DNA of 16,779 nucleotides from Lobulomyces angularis. Its lineage: Eukaryota > Chytridiomycota > Chytridiomycetes > Lobulomycetales > Lobulomycetaceae. The translations under genes were made by a program, and so were the position numbers. This document shows, piece by piece, positions 1 to 9,896 of this stretch (position 1 is its first letter; each line of letters opens with the position of its first letter). The stretch is taken from the NCBI GenBank assembly GCA_027604685.1, contig JADHYX010000398.1, positions 1 through 16,779 on the forward strand. Direction: 5' to 3'. The notes beneath the pieces are model-generated. The model was not told the origin of the DNA. It worked only from the letters and a program-made list of their open reading frames with translations, and did no database searches.

Positions 1-424
1 CAATACCTCTAAGTATATTTTTTTGTACATTTCTTAAAAAATATTGAATTCTATATATGTGTAACAGACTAGGTACATTACACTATTTGAAAAGAGTGGC
101 AAAAACTGTTCAATATAGTAACTTCACTTCCATTTTTTTTACCAAATTAATTTTGTAAATTTCTGTACAGAAAGATCAAGTTCTTCAATTTTAATTTTTA
201 ATGTAATCATTGTTTAATGTCACCCTTTTGATTATGCAATACCTAAATGACTAATTGATGTACTACCGCATATCTGAACTTGCCAGTTGTAATATTATAA
301 ACCTTATTTACTTTGGAAAATCTATTTTAATGGTACAGATTTGTGCAAAAGTATTCTTCACATCTATTACTCAACTACAATCATAAATATTCTCTATCCT
401 ACCATTGTATGCTATTACAAAAGT
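1..424. other. 3' flank of BBS1, no gene seen
   Basis: AT-rich DNA downstream of the BBS1 stop codon. Both strands are broken by frequent stops, and I see no exon with good splice signals, no RNA gene and no repeat here. It probably holds the BBS1 3' untranslated region and the edge of the next intergenic spacer. Confidence 0.5.
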
Positions 425-2721
425 TCACTTTAAACTATCATTCCCTCCAATTTTTATTGAAAAGGTAAAAACATTGTTTGATTCCCTACGGCTATTGGTA
501 AAAAGAAAACAAGGTACTAAAAATTCTTCCAATACTTCCTGAAGCGAATTCTGAGTTGAACTTTTTTTTTCAGGCAGAATTTCAATTTCAAATCGTGTAG
601 AATAATTTAAGTTGCATTTTAAAAAAGGTATCTATCAAAAAAAAAAAAAAAAACCAATAATTAAATACTGTTGTCAAATATTCTTACAGTTATAATTGAT
701 TTAAAGATTTTATAATTTTTTTTTGATTTTAAAACTATATGTATTCCATTCCTTAAGGAAACTTTGGAAGTAATCAACAAACCAATTAAGTATGTATTGT
801 TTATTCGAGTCACACGCTGCTCAATATTTATGCAGTTTTGAAGATTGATTTCAAGTGATAATTGTTCAGGCAACTGTATACAATTGTTTTCTATCAATTC
901 TGATGCTTCTTCTTTTGGCGGATTTGGAATTGCCTTGATACTATTTGATAATATTTTGTTTTTCTCTTTCATGTGAAAATTTTTTTCCGCATTTTCTGGA
1001 ATCGCACTTTGTTCATTTTTATTTACTTCACTGAGTTTCAAATTTTCGTTTAAATTCGCATTTAAATTTTTCAAGTATCGTTTATAATATTGTGCATTGT
1101 AAATTTGCATTTTTTCGAAATTTTCCTGATAATCTGCATAAATTTCTGATAAAATTTTCACTATTTTAACAAGTTATTACAATTTAAGTAAATTCACCTT
1201 TACAGAACCTTTTCTCGTATTCAATGCTTTCGTGGTAAAAGCTACTGTGTTGTCTTACTTTTACTATATTTTGTGTACCAGATGGAATTCCCATTTGGCC
1301 TTCCTCTTTGTTAGTATTAAAAGTGGCATTTCTCTTTAAAGTTTTGACTTCTAAAATTCCTTTTGCATCAATGGTAACCAAAGCATTAGCCTCTCTTCCA
1401 AAGTAACCAAATTTGAGGTTAACAATTGGTTCCTGGAAAATTAAAAATATTTATCAATTGAATTTTTCAACAACACAATTACCGTATTAACTAAAGTATG
1501 AAGTAAATATTGACCGTTGTAAATTCTAACTTCCTTATTTTCTAAACTTAGAATAAATCCACTAAAGTTAGTTTCTTTCAATTCGATCCTTTCCAAAACC
1601 AAAACCTCACATTCAAACGATAATTGAAACTGTTGTAACCCTTCAAAATTTGTACAAATAACCTGCTGCTGAAAAGTAGAAAACAGAACATAGTCTTTAT
1701 ATGCTAACAGGCTTTTGCAAGGGAAATCCAAAACCACCAATTTTTTCATATTTTCTTGTCCATTTTTAAAAACGTAGACACAATTGTCCCTACAACTAAA
1801 AGTAATTTTATAATCATTTTCAAAAACACCATAACATGAAATCAAAGCCACTGGACTAAATACTTGAAACTTAATAATAACTAGGAAATTAAAAAAAAGT
1901 AGTTGCATAATTTCTAACTGTACCTTTTGTATTTTAAATGCTGGTGGTATCAAAACATAAATAAATTTTTCTTCAACACCTACAACTAAACAATCTTCTG
2001 CATCAATATCTGTAGAACTTCTTTTCAAAGTATTCATACAAGTAATTTGAATCTAAAACGGTAAAAATTCAAATAAATACCTAATCCATTATAAGTAAAA
2101 CTTACATTTTTTTCATCATCCCAATTAATGGTTAAATTTTTAACAAATGAGGTTTGTTTTTCAATGTCATTCTGCAAGTTCAAAAAATTGATACTTACAT
2201 AACTTAAGGCAACTAAATTTTTCTTGTAGACTTCATTTAAATTATTATAAAAATTAGTATACAGTGAATTCACTGTTTCAGAAAAATCAGACTTATTTAT
2301 CAAATTGTGAGTAAAGTTTTTCCAATATTCTGTTTCCAAACTTGAAAAAACTCTTATTTTTGGTAATTTTATGTTTTTCACAATCTCATTTTTGAGGTAT
2401 ATTTGTATCTCATCTTCAACAGCAGCGGCTACTACTGAAGTTGGTTCCTTTACTTTTTCAAGATCGCGAAAAAACAGTTGAAGCACAGAACTAGGATCAC
2501 TTCTTAAACTAATTTTCTGCAGCAAAGAAAGACCTTTACATTAAATTAAAAAAAAAATATTTCAAGTAACTAAAAACTAAACCTTTAAAAATAAATAATT
2601 CGCTATCCTGTGCTGCGAACAAATCAGAGTCGCTTTTTACTCCGGTAGAGTTAGATAATGCAAAGGCCGTTTGAAAAACATTTGTTAGAGATACATCACA
2701 CTTACCTAAATTTAAAAACAT
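425..2721 (-). CDS. BBS1: Bardet-Biedl syndrome 1 protein (BBSome subunit), seven exons
   Basis: BBS1 is a core subunit of the BBSome, the coat-like complex that moves membrane proteins in and out of cilia. Exons on the minus strand: 2721-2583, 2533-2106, 2052-1924, 1869-1483, 1432-1198, 1160-688 and 631-425. The phases agree throughout and give 1998 nt (665 residues; human BBS1 is 593). Introns are 37-56 nt. Family landmarks in order: an N-terminal stretch with NVFQTAFALSNSTG; TLKRSSTDIDAEDCLVVG and SCRDNCVYVF in the propeller; NKEVRIYNG; NLKFGYFGREANALVTID; and a C-terminal GAE-like part ending with IPFLKCNLNYSTRFEIEI. These match the BBS1 pattern by memory. The start is the least certain part: 2721 is the first in-frame ATG, but the frame stays open upstream to a CAG acceptor at 2776, so a further 5' exon is possible. 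Confidence 0.9.
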
Positions 2722-3504
2722 TTTTGGAAAAATTTTAACTAGAGAATTTAAATCAATAAGATCTATTTGCTTCAACTGAAAATCAAACTATTTAAAGCAA
2801 CTCGTTGTTGCGAAATATGTAATGTAATTAACGGAGCTGATAAGTCCTTATTTTGCCATATGATTTTTAGTAAATTAAAGTTAAAACTCTTAAGTTCTAC
2901 TTTAAAATGGCACGAAATAGTTCCTCTTCAAAGTTTTCTTTCTCTCATTTGATACTCTTATTATTCATTAGATTGGTTGTAAAAGGTGACTTAGTATCAC
3001 AATTAAAGTGTAGATGCAGTTGTTTCATTAGCGTAACTATAGAATTGTTTATATTAAAAGAGGAATATAAAATAATGGTTTTATCGCAGATGATATAAAG
3101 TGATATTAAACGGCACAAATTAACACCACTTCAATGTCAAAAATAAACTTTGAAATTATTAAACCATTATATTTTGAAGAATAAATTCAAACAAATTATT
3201 TATTTTAGTAAATACATTCTAGAGTTGTTTTAAACTACTATAGTAAGTATTGAAGAAAACAGGAATGAAATGATTCTACTTATTTTTGACAAGGGTTTCC
3301 TTTTGCCACTAAATTTTTACTTTAATAAAAAAAAAATATAAAAAAAAAATAAAAAAAAAAAATAAAAAAATATAGTACATTGTTATAGATAGCCATATAT
3401 CTTATTATTACTTTATCTTTTAAATTAAACTCATTCATTCATCCTATTCATTTTATTGCCTTAAAAAATTTTATCAACTGTTTTAACACTTTTGATTTTT
3501 AGAG
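2722..3504. promoter_or_regulatory. divergent spacer between BBS1 and the Mei2-like gene
   Basis: About 780 bp between two divergently transcribed genes, so it should hold both promoters and 5' leaders. A/T homopolymer tracts occupy 3325-3372. On the minus strand, 2912-2773 is open for 46 codons in a frame different from BBS1 and reads like protein, but I found no start or splice partner for it. A GATTTTCAG acceptor-like site at 2784-2776 could receive an upstream BBS1 exon. No specific promoter motif can be claimed. Confidence 0.4.
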
Positions 3505-6114
3505 ATGGACTACAATTTTAATTCCTCATCAAGTGCGAACTGGAATGATTTTCAGTATAACTCATCCTCTAATAACAAAACCCTGAATAACACTTTTACG
3601 AAAAAATCAATTGATAGTGAACAAGATCACTTCATGAGTTACAAATCAAAGGTGTTATTTAAGCCCCTACATACTTTTACTTTTTTTAAATTATTGCATT
3701 TTTTCATGCGTTTAATGTATTTTTAAAACAAAACTTTTCTTTTTATAGTACCACAACTCAATTGAACGAAACTCTCTTGATTGCGACAATTTATCAGCTC
3801 GTTACTACTCTGCTTCCCCTGACCCATTAAATTATCCAGCTGAGCCTGCCGCTTTTGTCCCAAACCATAGTTTTGTTGAGAAAAAGTTAATGTACATGGG
3901 TCAGTCACATTCCTTTCACGAAAATTCTGATCAGGAAATGTCTCCCACTATTAGCGAGAATGGTTTCATTGGCTTCAAAAGCTTAGCTTATAGAGGCAAA
4001 CGTAATTATGCTTCTGCAAATGCAATGAATTTAGACAATAGAGACACTTTTGATCATCAGGTTGCTAAATTGAATACCAACAGTGGCAAAAATTTTCATA
4101 ACTTTTTTTCTGAAAATGTCAACACATTGACGGATAAGCTCGAACAGAATTCCTCGTTGAACGACTCAAGTCAACATATAGTACCGTTTCAAAATTCGTT
4201 TGAGAGAGAGTCAAATTTTAATTTTCAACATCGTCAACACAATTTCAACGATCTTGATCTTGATTTTTTGAAAAGACAAGAAGAGAAATACATGAAACAC
4301 AATTTTGCCAACGTGGTCGATTCTAATCAATTAATGATGCGTCAAAAAAACCTTGTGCATTCTCCAACTTTTTCTTCAGCTCCGATTAATATTGCACATT
4401 CAGACTTTAATTCTACTCGGTTTGAATCATCAATTTTTCCGAGTTCCGCTTCAGCTGTAAATTCGAATTCAAACTTGATATCATTTAGTGGGTTAGATAC
4501 TAGACTACACAACGTTCGATTAACTGAATATCAAAATTTTTCTTTCAATTTGAATCATGCATTTTCTCTCTTAAATTCAGAAACCATTCAAAGACTTCAA
4601 ATTAAAAATAGTTCTCTTTTACAGGAAAAAAATATTATATCATCTAGAATTTTGCTATTAAAAATTGAAAATAATATTAGCACTAAAGTAAATTTAGAAG
4701 AATTAAAGGAAGTCATAGAAAAATTTTTCAACATTTCGAAGGATTCCTTTAATATAAAAAAACTTAAAGATATAAATTTTAACGAATTCGAAATGGAAGA
4801 AATTAACGATAGCAATAAAGATGAAAAAGTTAAAAAGCAGATTTTTTTTTTGAGTTTCTTCAACTTGAATGATTCAATTTTTTTGTACAAGAACTTGAAT
4901 CAACTTGAATTAAAAGTGAATAATGATGAAGTTGGACGAGAAGAAAACTATTTTAGTACAGCAATGAGGTTAAATAAAGGGTTAAAGTTTAACTTTAAGT
5001 TTCTGTACAGATTCGAAGATTTTAATGATACTATTTTATTATATCTAAATTATTATTTTACTGAAAGAGACCTAGAACTAATAGTTAAATTGTGCTCAGG
5101 GATTGGCTTATTGAGGTGATTTTTTTTTTTTTGTATTTCCATATTAATTTAACACGATAGATATATATTAAAATTTGAGCAACATATTTTAATTCAATAC
5201 TGCGATATCAGGAACATTGAAAAGGCTTATAATGCTTTGAAAGAGATTCTATTTGATGTATGAAGATAATATATAAATGTTAACTAGTTTATAATTTCTT
5301 TGCAGGATGGAAGAGAGCTTGATTTGAAGTTTTTAAACAGGACAAAAATGAACAACCTCGAAAGAAATGCGGATATACACGGATTTCCCTCGGCACCGCC
5401 AGGTGGTAGTAATAGACAAGAGCTAACAATCGAGGATGTTCAAAATATTTTGATTGGTAAAGATAACCGTTCCACATTTATGATACGAAACATTCCAGTA
5501 AAAATCTAATATTTGTAGCTTAACTGAATTCTAATTTTATTTTTTTTTTGTAGAACAAATACTCTCAAAATGATTTATTAAAAATTTTAAAAAAAAATGA
5601 AATTGAATTTGATTTTTTTTATTTAAGAATAGATTTTAAAAACAAGTGTAACGTTGGGTAAAATTATTTGGTGAACGAAAAAATTGCTGATTAATAAAAA
5701 AAAAACATTTTTAGTTACGCTTTTATCAATTTTACAACTCAATCATCCATTTTGAGATTTATTGAAAAGATTGCAGGAAAAAAATGGTCTCTATACAATT
5801 CAGAAAAAATTTGTAGTTTGAGCTTTGCTCACTTACAAGGAAAAGAAGAATTAATAAAAAAGTTTAAAAACAGTTCAATTATGTTGGAAAATATCAATTT
5901 CAGACCGAAAATATTTTTAAACGGTGTTGAACAACCGTTCCCAAAGGTTATAAATAAAATAAATACATTGTTATTTTACACTTTTAAACTTTTGTGATAG
6001 GCTGATATTATAAGAAAGAAGTCTGACCATCTATTTACAAGAGAAAATGCTCTATTTCAAAGGTCAGAGCAGTTAGCTGCAAAGGGTGCATACTTTACAG
6101 AAGATACAATATAA
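3505..6114 (+). CDS. Mei2-like RNA-binding protein with C-terminal Mei2-type RRM, seven exons
   Basis: Mei2 proteins bind RNA and in fission yeast drive entry into meiosis; plant Mei2-like proteins act in meiosis and development. Exons: 3505-3651, 3749-5115, 5161-5257, 5306-5497, 5554-5657, 5715-5946 and 6001-6114. All phases agree, giving 2253 nt and 750 residues. Residues 1 to about 470 are Ser/Asn-rich and look disordered. An upstream RRM lies at about 478-550 (ILLYLNYYFTERDLELIV, then HILIQYCDIRNIEKAYNAL). The diagnostic C-terminal RRM begins near 592 with STFMIRNIPNKYSQNDLL, continues with DFFYLRIDFKNKCNVGYAFINF-type sequence, and ends with a PKIFLNG block near 700. The splice joining IRNIP to NKYSQ restores the family motif exactly. 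The gene is convergent with the ZNRD2-like gene. The role in this organism is inferred from the family only. Confidence 0.9.
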
Positions 6115-6416
6115 AAAAAGAAAAAAAAAAAAAAGAATATATAAAAAAGAAATGAATTTTTTTTATTTAAGTGACGTAAAATGCTATAAGTTATCGCTGT
6201 TTATTTTTTTATTAATAATTTAATATTATTTCTTTTGGTTTTTTTTTTTTTTTTTTACTTTTTATTAACTTTTTTGTTGTACGTTTACGCTTTTAAATTT
6301 TTTTTTAGCTAATAAAAATATAATTTATTTTTAATTAATGAGAAATTTTTGAAAAAAAAAAAAAATAAATTTTATTTATTAATAAAAATTGTGTTTTTAA
6401 TTAGGGTATGACTTTC
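6115..6416. other. convergent 3' spacer, homopolymer-rich
   Basis: About 300 bp of nearly pure A/T between the stops of two converging genes. It should contain both polyadenylation regions. No exon, RNA gene or repeat beyond homopolymer tracts is visible. Confidence 0.5.
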
Positions 6417-7402
6417 CTAAAGATTAGATAAGCAAGATTTTATGGCAAGATTTAAACAATTTATAGTCTCGCAAATACTTTTTATTTCCTCTACGTTAGT
6501 ACTGTCGTCTAATTTTTTTATCAAAAATGAAAGTTTTTTTGACAGCAAAGTAATTGTTTCCTTCAACTCTTCACTCAAGTTGGAACTTTGAATAAAAGTA
6601 CTAACATCATTCAATGTTGGTGCAGAAATATCCAAGACTTGTTTACCTTTTTCTTGCTTTCCACACCCAACTACACAAATTTTTTCTCCTGCTTTGTTTT
6701 TCATGAGTGGAACCTACAAAAAAAAAAAAAAAAAGGTTTAAATATTTTTTTTCAAAAATAAAACAAAAAAATAAATTTATTTACACCACAAGGACAGGTT
6801 TCATTTAAAAGAACCCATCCGACCAATAATTTCTCTCCTATCAAATTGGAGATTCTATCCACATTTTCGGCTTCATCGTCTTTTTCTTTTTTATTAAGTG
6901 TAACTGAAGAAATGACTTTTTCTGGAGTTTCCAAAACTTCTTTTTTTTTATTAACACAAGAAACACAAATTACTTTTCCTTCTCGATCTTCCATCAGTGG
7001 TACTAAACATATCTCACAAGCTTCGTTCAGCATCTTCCATCCCTTTAAAAGTAGATCTCCTAATGAATCTGAAATTTCTTTTCTAACCAAAAAAAAAAAA
7101 ATTAAAAAAAAATTAAAATTAAAGTTTTTACAATAAATAATAAAAATAAAAAAAAAATTAAAATAATAAACAATAAATAATAAAAAAAAAAAAAGGGTTC
7201 ATCATTTTTTTTTTTTTTAAAAAAATTTGAAATTTTTTTTTTTTTTGCTATAAACATTTTTAAAAAGATAAATAATTTGAAATGCTAATTACATTATTTA
7301 AAAAAACAAAAAAAAAAAAGAAAAATACCTTTCTTTGACCAAGGTTGTATTTTTTCTTGTAGAAAATTCAGTTTGATTATCAAATTCATCCAAGAGAGAC
7401 AT
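6417..7402 (-). CDS. ZNRD2/SSSCA1 (autoantigen p27) family protein with two zinc domains
   Basis: Exons on the minus strand are 7402-7329, 7082-6785 and 6713-6417. They total 669 nt and encode 222 residues. The protein starts MSLLDEFDNQTEF. The first p27 domain (about residues 27-65) has SLGDLLLKGWKMLNEACEIC followed by CVSC. The second (about 100-145) has LIGEKLLVGWVLLNETCPCG, spliced to VPLMKNKAGEKICVVGC. The GWxMLxExC...CxxC pattern is typical of Sjogren's syndrome/scleroderma autoantigen 1, now called ZNRD2. A helical C-terminal tail ends CLNLAIKSCLSNL, similar in placement to the family's helical end. Human ZNRD2 is about 199 residues with one such domain. In the second domain the spacings are altered (CPC and CVVGC), so metal binding there may differ. 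The first intron is 246 nt, unusually long here. The cellular role of the family is poorly defined. Confidence 0.88.
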
Positions 7403-7514
7403 TTTTAAACCACAAAAAAAATTAAAAATGAAAAAATAAAAAATTTTTTTTTTTTGAGTAAAAAAAAATATAAAATAATACCCAATTTAAAAAAAAAAAA
7501 AAAAAAAATCAAAC
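7403..7514. promoter_or_regulatory. short divergent promoter interval
   Basis: 112 bp separate the ZNRD2-like start codon from the ARFRP1 start codon on the opposite strand. The interval is homopolymer-rich and presumably carries a shared bidirectional promoter. No recognisable TATA or initiator element stands out from the A/T background. Confidence 0.35.
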
Positions 7515-7607
7515 ATGTACACATTACTGTCAGGATTTTATAAACAATACACACAAAAGGAAGAGTTTAATGTAATTATTTTAGGTTTGGATAATGCTGG
7601 AAAAACT
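7515..7607 (+). pseudogene. ARFRP1: ARFRP1 first exon only (Arf-related GTPase, 3' part missing)
   Basis: The 31 codons begin MYTLLSGFYKQYTQKEEFN and end VIILGLDNAGKT, the P-loop (G1) of Arf-family GTPases. The MYTLLSG opening followed by a short linker is characteristic of ADP-ribosylation factor-related protein 1, which acts at the trans-Golgi. The exon ends in phase 0 at a strong GTAAGT donor (7608). The expected continuation (T-F/L-..., switch I, the WDLGGQ-type motif, NKxD) was not found downstream on either strand. The nearest acceptor, at 7779, leads within a few codons to a stop. The next gene starts at 7916. Either the gene is truncated, its remaining exons lie beyond another gene and outside this window, or the assembly is broken in the A/T tracts that follow. 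Identity of the exon is secure; its status as a pseudogene is inference. Confidence 0.75.
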
Positions 7608-7915
7608 GTAAGTTTGGTTTTTTTTTTATTTTTTCTTAAAAATTTTTTTTTTTTTTTTTTTTTATTGTAAAATTTTTTATTTGAGACCGTTTAAAAAAAT
7701 AAAAAACCGTTTTAAAAAAAAATTTTTTTGTCTCTTTGATTTTTTATTTTTTATTTTTGATTTTATTATTTTTTGTAGAAAAAAATAAATAAATAAAAAA
7801 GTAAATTAAAATAAAAAATCAATAAAAATAAAAATTAAAAAATTAAAATAAAATAAAGTAAAAAAAAAAAAATATACCAAAAAAATTAAGGAGCGATTTT
7901 TTAAGTATTGGAAGG
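7608..7915. other. A/T homopolymer tract between ARFRP1 exon and TatD gene
   Basis: Almost entirely A and T, with runs up to about 20 nt. It contains the orphan ARFRP1 donor and an acceptor-like TTTTTTGTAG at 7770-7779, but no open exon follows. This is a plausible place for an assembly join or a deletion breakpoint. Confidence 0.45.
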
Positions 7916-8951
7916 ATGAATTGGAAAAAGACTATTGATGCACATTCCCATTTACCCGAGAGTGATCTAAATGTTTTAAAAAATTCGTTGACTGAATTAA
8001 AAATTAATAAATTTGTTATTATGGGTACAAGTCCAAAGGATTGGCCAATTGTAGAAGAGTTGGGTATATGAATAAAACCTTTTTTTTATTTTTTTTTTGT
8101 TAATTTAATTTACTTAGCTAAAACATTTCCAAATAAAATTATACCTTCCTTTGGAGTACATCCATGGTCCAGTGAACAATTACCTGAGAATTGGTTTACG
8201 GAATTAGAGTCATATGTTGATAGACATCCCAATTGTTTAATTGGTGAGATAGGTATTAAAAAAAAAATATAAGTATCAAATTTTAATTTTGTAAATAGGT
8301 CTTGATAAAGTTGCAAAAAACAGAGAAACTAATGTAAAATATGATTTTAAAATTCAAGAAGAAATTTTTGAAAAACAACTTGGTATAAAAAATATATAAA
8401 AATTTTTTTTTTTTTTATTATTATTTTTTTTTTTTTAAATAGATTTTGCTCTGAAAAAAAATTTAAATATATCATGTCATACAGTTCAATGTCAAGGAAA
8501 GATGTTGGAAATTTTACAAAAAAAAATTAAACAAGTTGAAATTGATAAAGAAGAAAAAAAAAAATTTGGAAAGATTAATTTTATGATGCACTCTTTTAAT
8601 GGATCAAATGACATTTTGAGTAGCCTTTTGAGACTAAAAAAAAATGATTTGTTTAACTTTTATTTTAGTGTTTCAAAAATAGTAAATGGAAGGTAAAAAA
8701 AAAAAGATAAAAGAGATTTTATTTTATTTTTTACCTTGAGCAGACGGGAAGAAGAAAAATGGAGGGAAGCTATAAAACTTATACCAGATGAACGAATCTT
8801 GGGAGAAACGGATCTGGGAGGAGTTATTGGAGTGCTGGAGAAAGCACTAACGGATTCTTATGAAATGATTGCAAAAAGCAAAGGTTGGACGCTGGAAAAA
8901 ACTTGTGATATTTTGCATCAAAACTGTGAAAGATTTTTAAGTAAAAATTAA
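7916..8951 (+). CDS. TatD-family metal-dependent hydrolase (Scn1/Cut9-interacting type), five exons
   Basis: TatD proteins are TIM-barrel, metal-dependent deoxyribonuclease-like hydrolases. Exons: 7916-8063, 8118-8252, 8299-8382, 8443-8692 and 8744-8951. The phases agree, giving 825 nt and 274 residues, normal for the family. Metal-binding positions are all present: H10 and H12 (DAHSH), E93 in GEIGLDK, H135 (CHT), H172 (MHSFNG) and D229 (ETD). SFGVHPW and GEIGLDK are typical of the subgroup that includes fission yeast Scn1, which binds the anaphase-promoting complex subunit Cut9. Introns are 46-60 nt. The last acceptor could be CAG at 8743 or an AG three bases earlier; both stay in frame, and CAG is preferred. 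Family assignment is strong; the Scn1-like subgroup is inferred from motif resemblance. Confidence 0.88.
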
Positions 8952-9319
8952 AAAAAAAATTTAAATTATTATTTTTTTTTTTCTTCTTTTTTTTCTTTTT
9001 CTGTCAATAAAAAAAAAAAAAGAATTTTTTTTCAAATTTTTCAATTCTTTTTCTTTTTTTCTTTTTTTTTTTTTTTTCTGACGTTAAAATCAAACTTTTC
9101 TTTTTTAAAGAAAAAAAAAATTGTGGCAGAAAAAATAAAAAAAAAAAAATTAAAAATTATTATTGTTCGAAATTTGCATTTGCTTGACACGATTTTTTCT
9201 TCCTATTTTTTTTTTTTTTTTTTGGATTATTTTCTTAATTTTTGTTTGAATGTAAAAAAAAAAAAAAAAATTAAAAAAAAATTAATTTTGACTTGATTTA
9301 ATTTCTTCTTTTTTGAAAG
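8952..9319. other. homopolymer-rich spacer
   Basis: Mostly A/T runs after the TatD stop. The least biased part is about 9160-9255. There is only one ATG on the plus strand here (9249), and it is followed at once by TAA. A GTAAAA donor-like site at 9251 could join a short upstream open stretch to the exon beginning at 9320. Confidence 0.4.
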
Positions 9320-9553
9320 GGTTGTGGAAAGCAAAACAAAACCTCGTCTCAACTCTACTGTTCAAATACCTGCAAGTTCAATGCTAAAAATAATGACGAT
9401 GCTAAAGCTGCTTTTGATGGCAGCGATTTGACCTACTTGAATCAAAAGATGGACCATTTTTTTTTTTTTTCGACGACGGTGGATTTTTTTAACTATTACA
9501 ACAGCAGCAAAAAACTAAAGAAAACTTGTCTACTTGATAATATTCAAATTTAA
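9320..9553 (+). CDS. terminal exon of an unknown zinc-ribbon-like protein, 5' part not found
   Basis: An acceptor (TTTTTTGAAAG, ending 9319) opens a 77-codon frame to a TAA stop at 9551-9553. It begins GCGKQNKTSSQLYCSNTC, a cysteine pattern like small zinc ribbons (C-G-K then YCSxxC). A helical, polar stretch follows, then a run of four Phe encoded by 14 T's, and a Lys-rich end. Base composition is clearly less AT-biased than the surroundings, which supports coding. If spliced from a GTAAAA donor at 9251, the upstream codons would add FCLN and a further cysteine, but no start codon is available for that frame. Function and start are unknown; it may be a truncated gene like the ARFRP1 exon. 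Confidence 0.5.
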   Translation, partial: GCGKQNKTSSQLYCSNTCKFNAKNNDDAKAAFDGSDLTYLNQKMDHFFFFSTTVDFFNYYNSSKKLKKTCLLDNIQI

Positions 9554-9896
9554 AAAAAATAAAAAATAAAAAATATAATTAAATTTTGTATAAAAAAAAA
9601 AATATTTATTTAAATGTAAATAAAAATAAAAGATGAAGCATTTAAAAAAAAAAAAGATTTTTAAAATACTTTCTTTCCAATATTAAAAATAAAAAAAATA
9701 TGAACTTTTGAATTAATTAAAAAAGAAGAAGGAAAGAATAGGATTTTTGCAGATTAAATTAATTGTTTATTATTTAAATAAGTTAAAAGAGTTTTTTTTT
9801 TTTTTTAATTTTCTAGGTATAAATTAGTTGAGTAGTAATTAAATTAAATTATTTTAAAGATATTAAATTAAAGATAAAAAAAAAAAAGGTATTTCA
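9554..9896. other. AT-rich spacer, nothing recognised
   Basis: Stop-rich, homopolymer-rich DNA between two tail-to-tail genes. No exon, RNA gene or repeat family is visible. Confidence 0.45.

Noticed and set aside
4597..4890. 97-codon minus-strand frame inside the Mei2 gene
   Set aside because: It is the antisense of the well-supported Mei2 exon 2 and rich in Ser/Leu/Phe from A/T bias.
5161..5210. Mei2 acceptor at 5211 (CAG) instead of 5160 (TAG)
   Set aside because: Both keep the frame, but only the 5160 acceptor retains HILIQYCDIR, which matches the RRM family pattern.
7779..7810. acceptor-like TTTTTTGTAG as the second exon of ARFRP1
   Set aside because: The frame that follows reaches a stop within six codons and does not give the expected GTPase sequence.
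8110..8316. 68-codon minus-strand frame
   Set aside because: It is antisense to TatD exon 2 and its intron.
6417..9340. shared word GGxTGTGGAAAGCAA between the ZNRD2-like gene and the 9320 exon, suggesting common origin
   Set aside because: The match is about 15 bases, ends abruptly, and the proteins differ on both sides; chance or convergent zinc-ribbon coding is sufficient.
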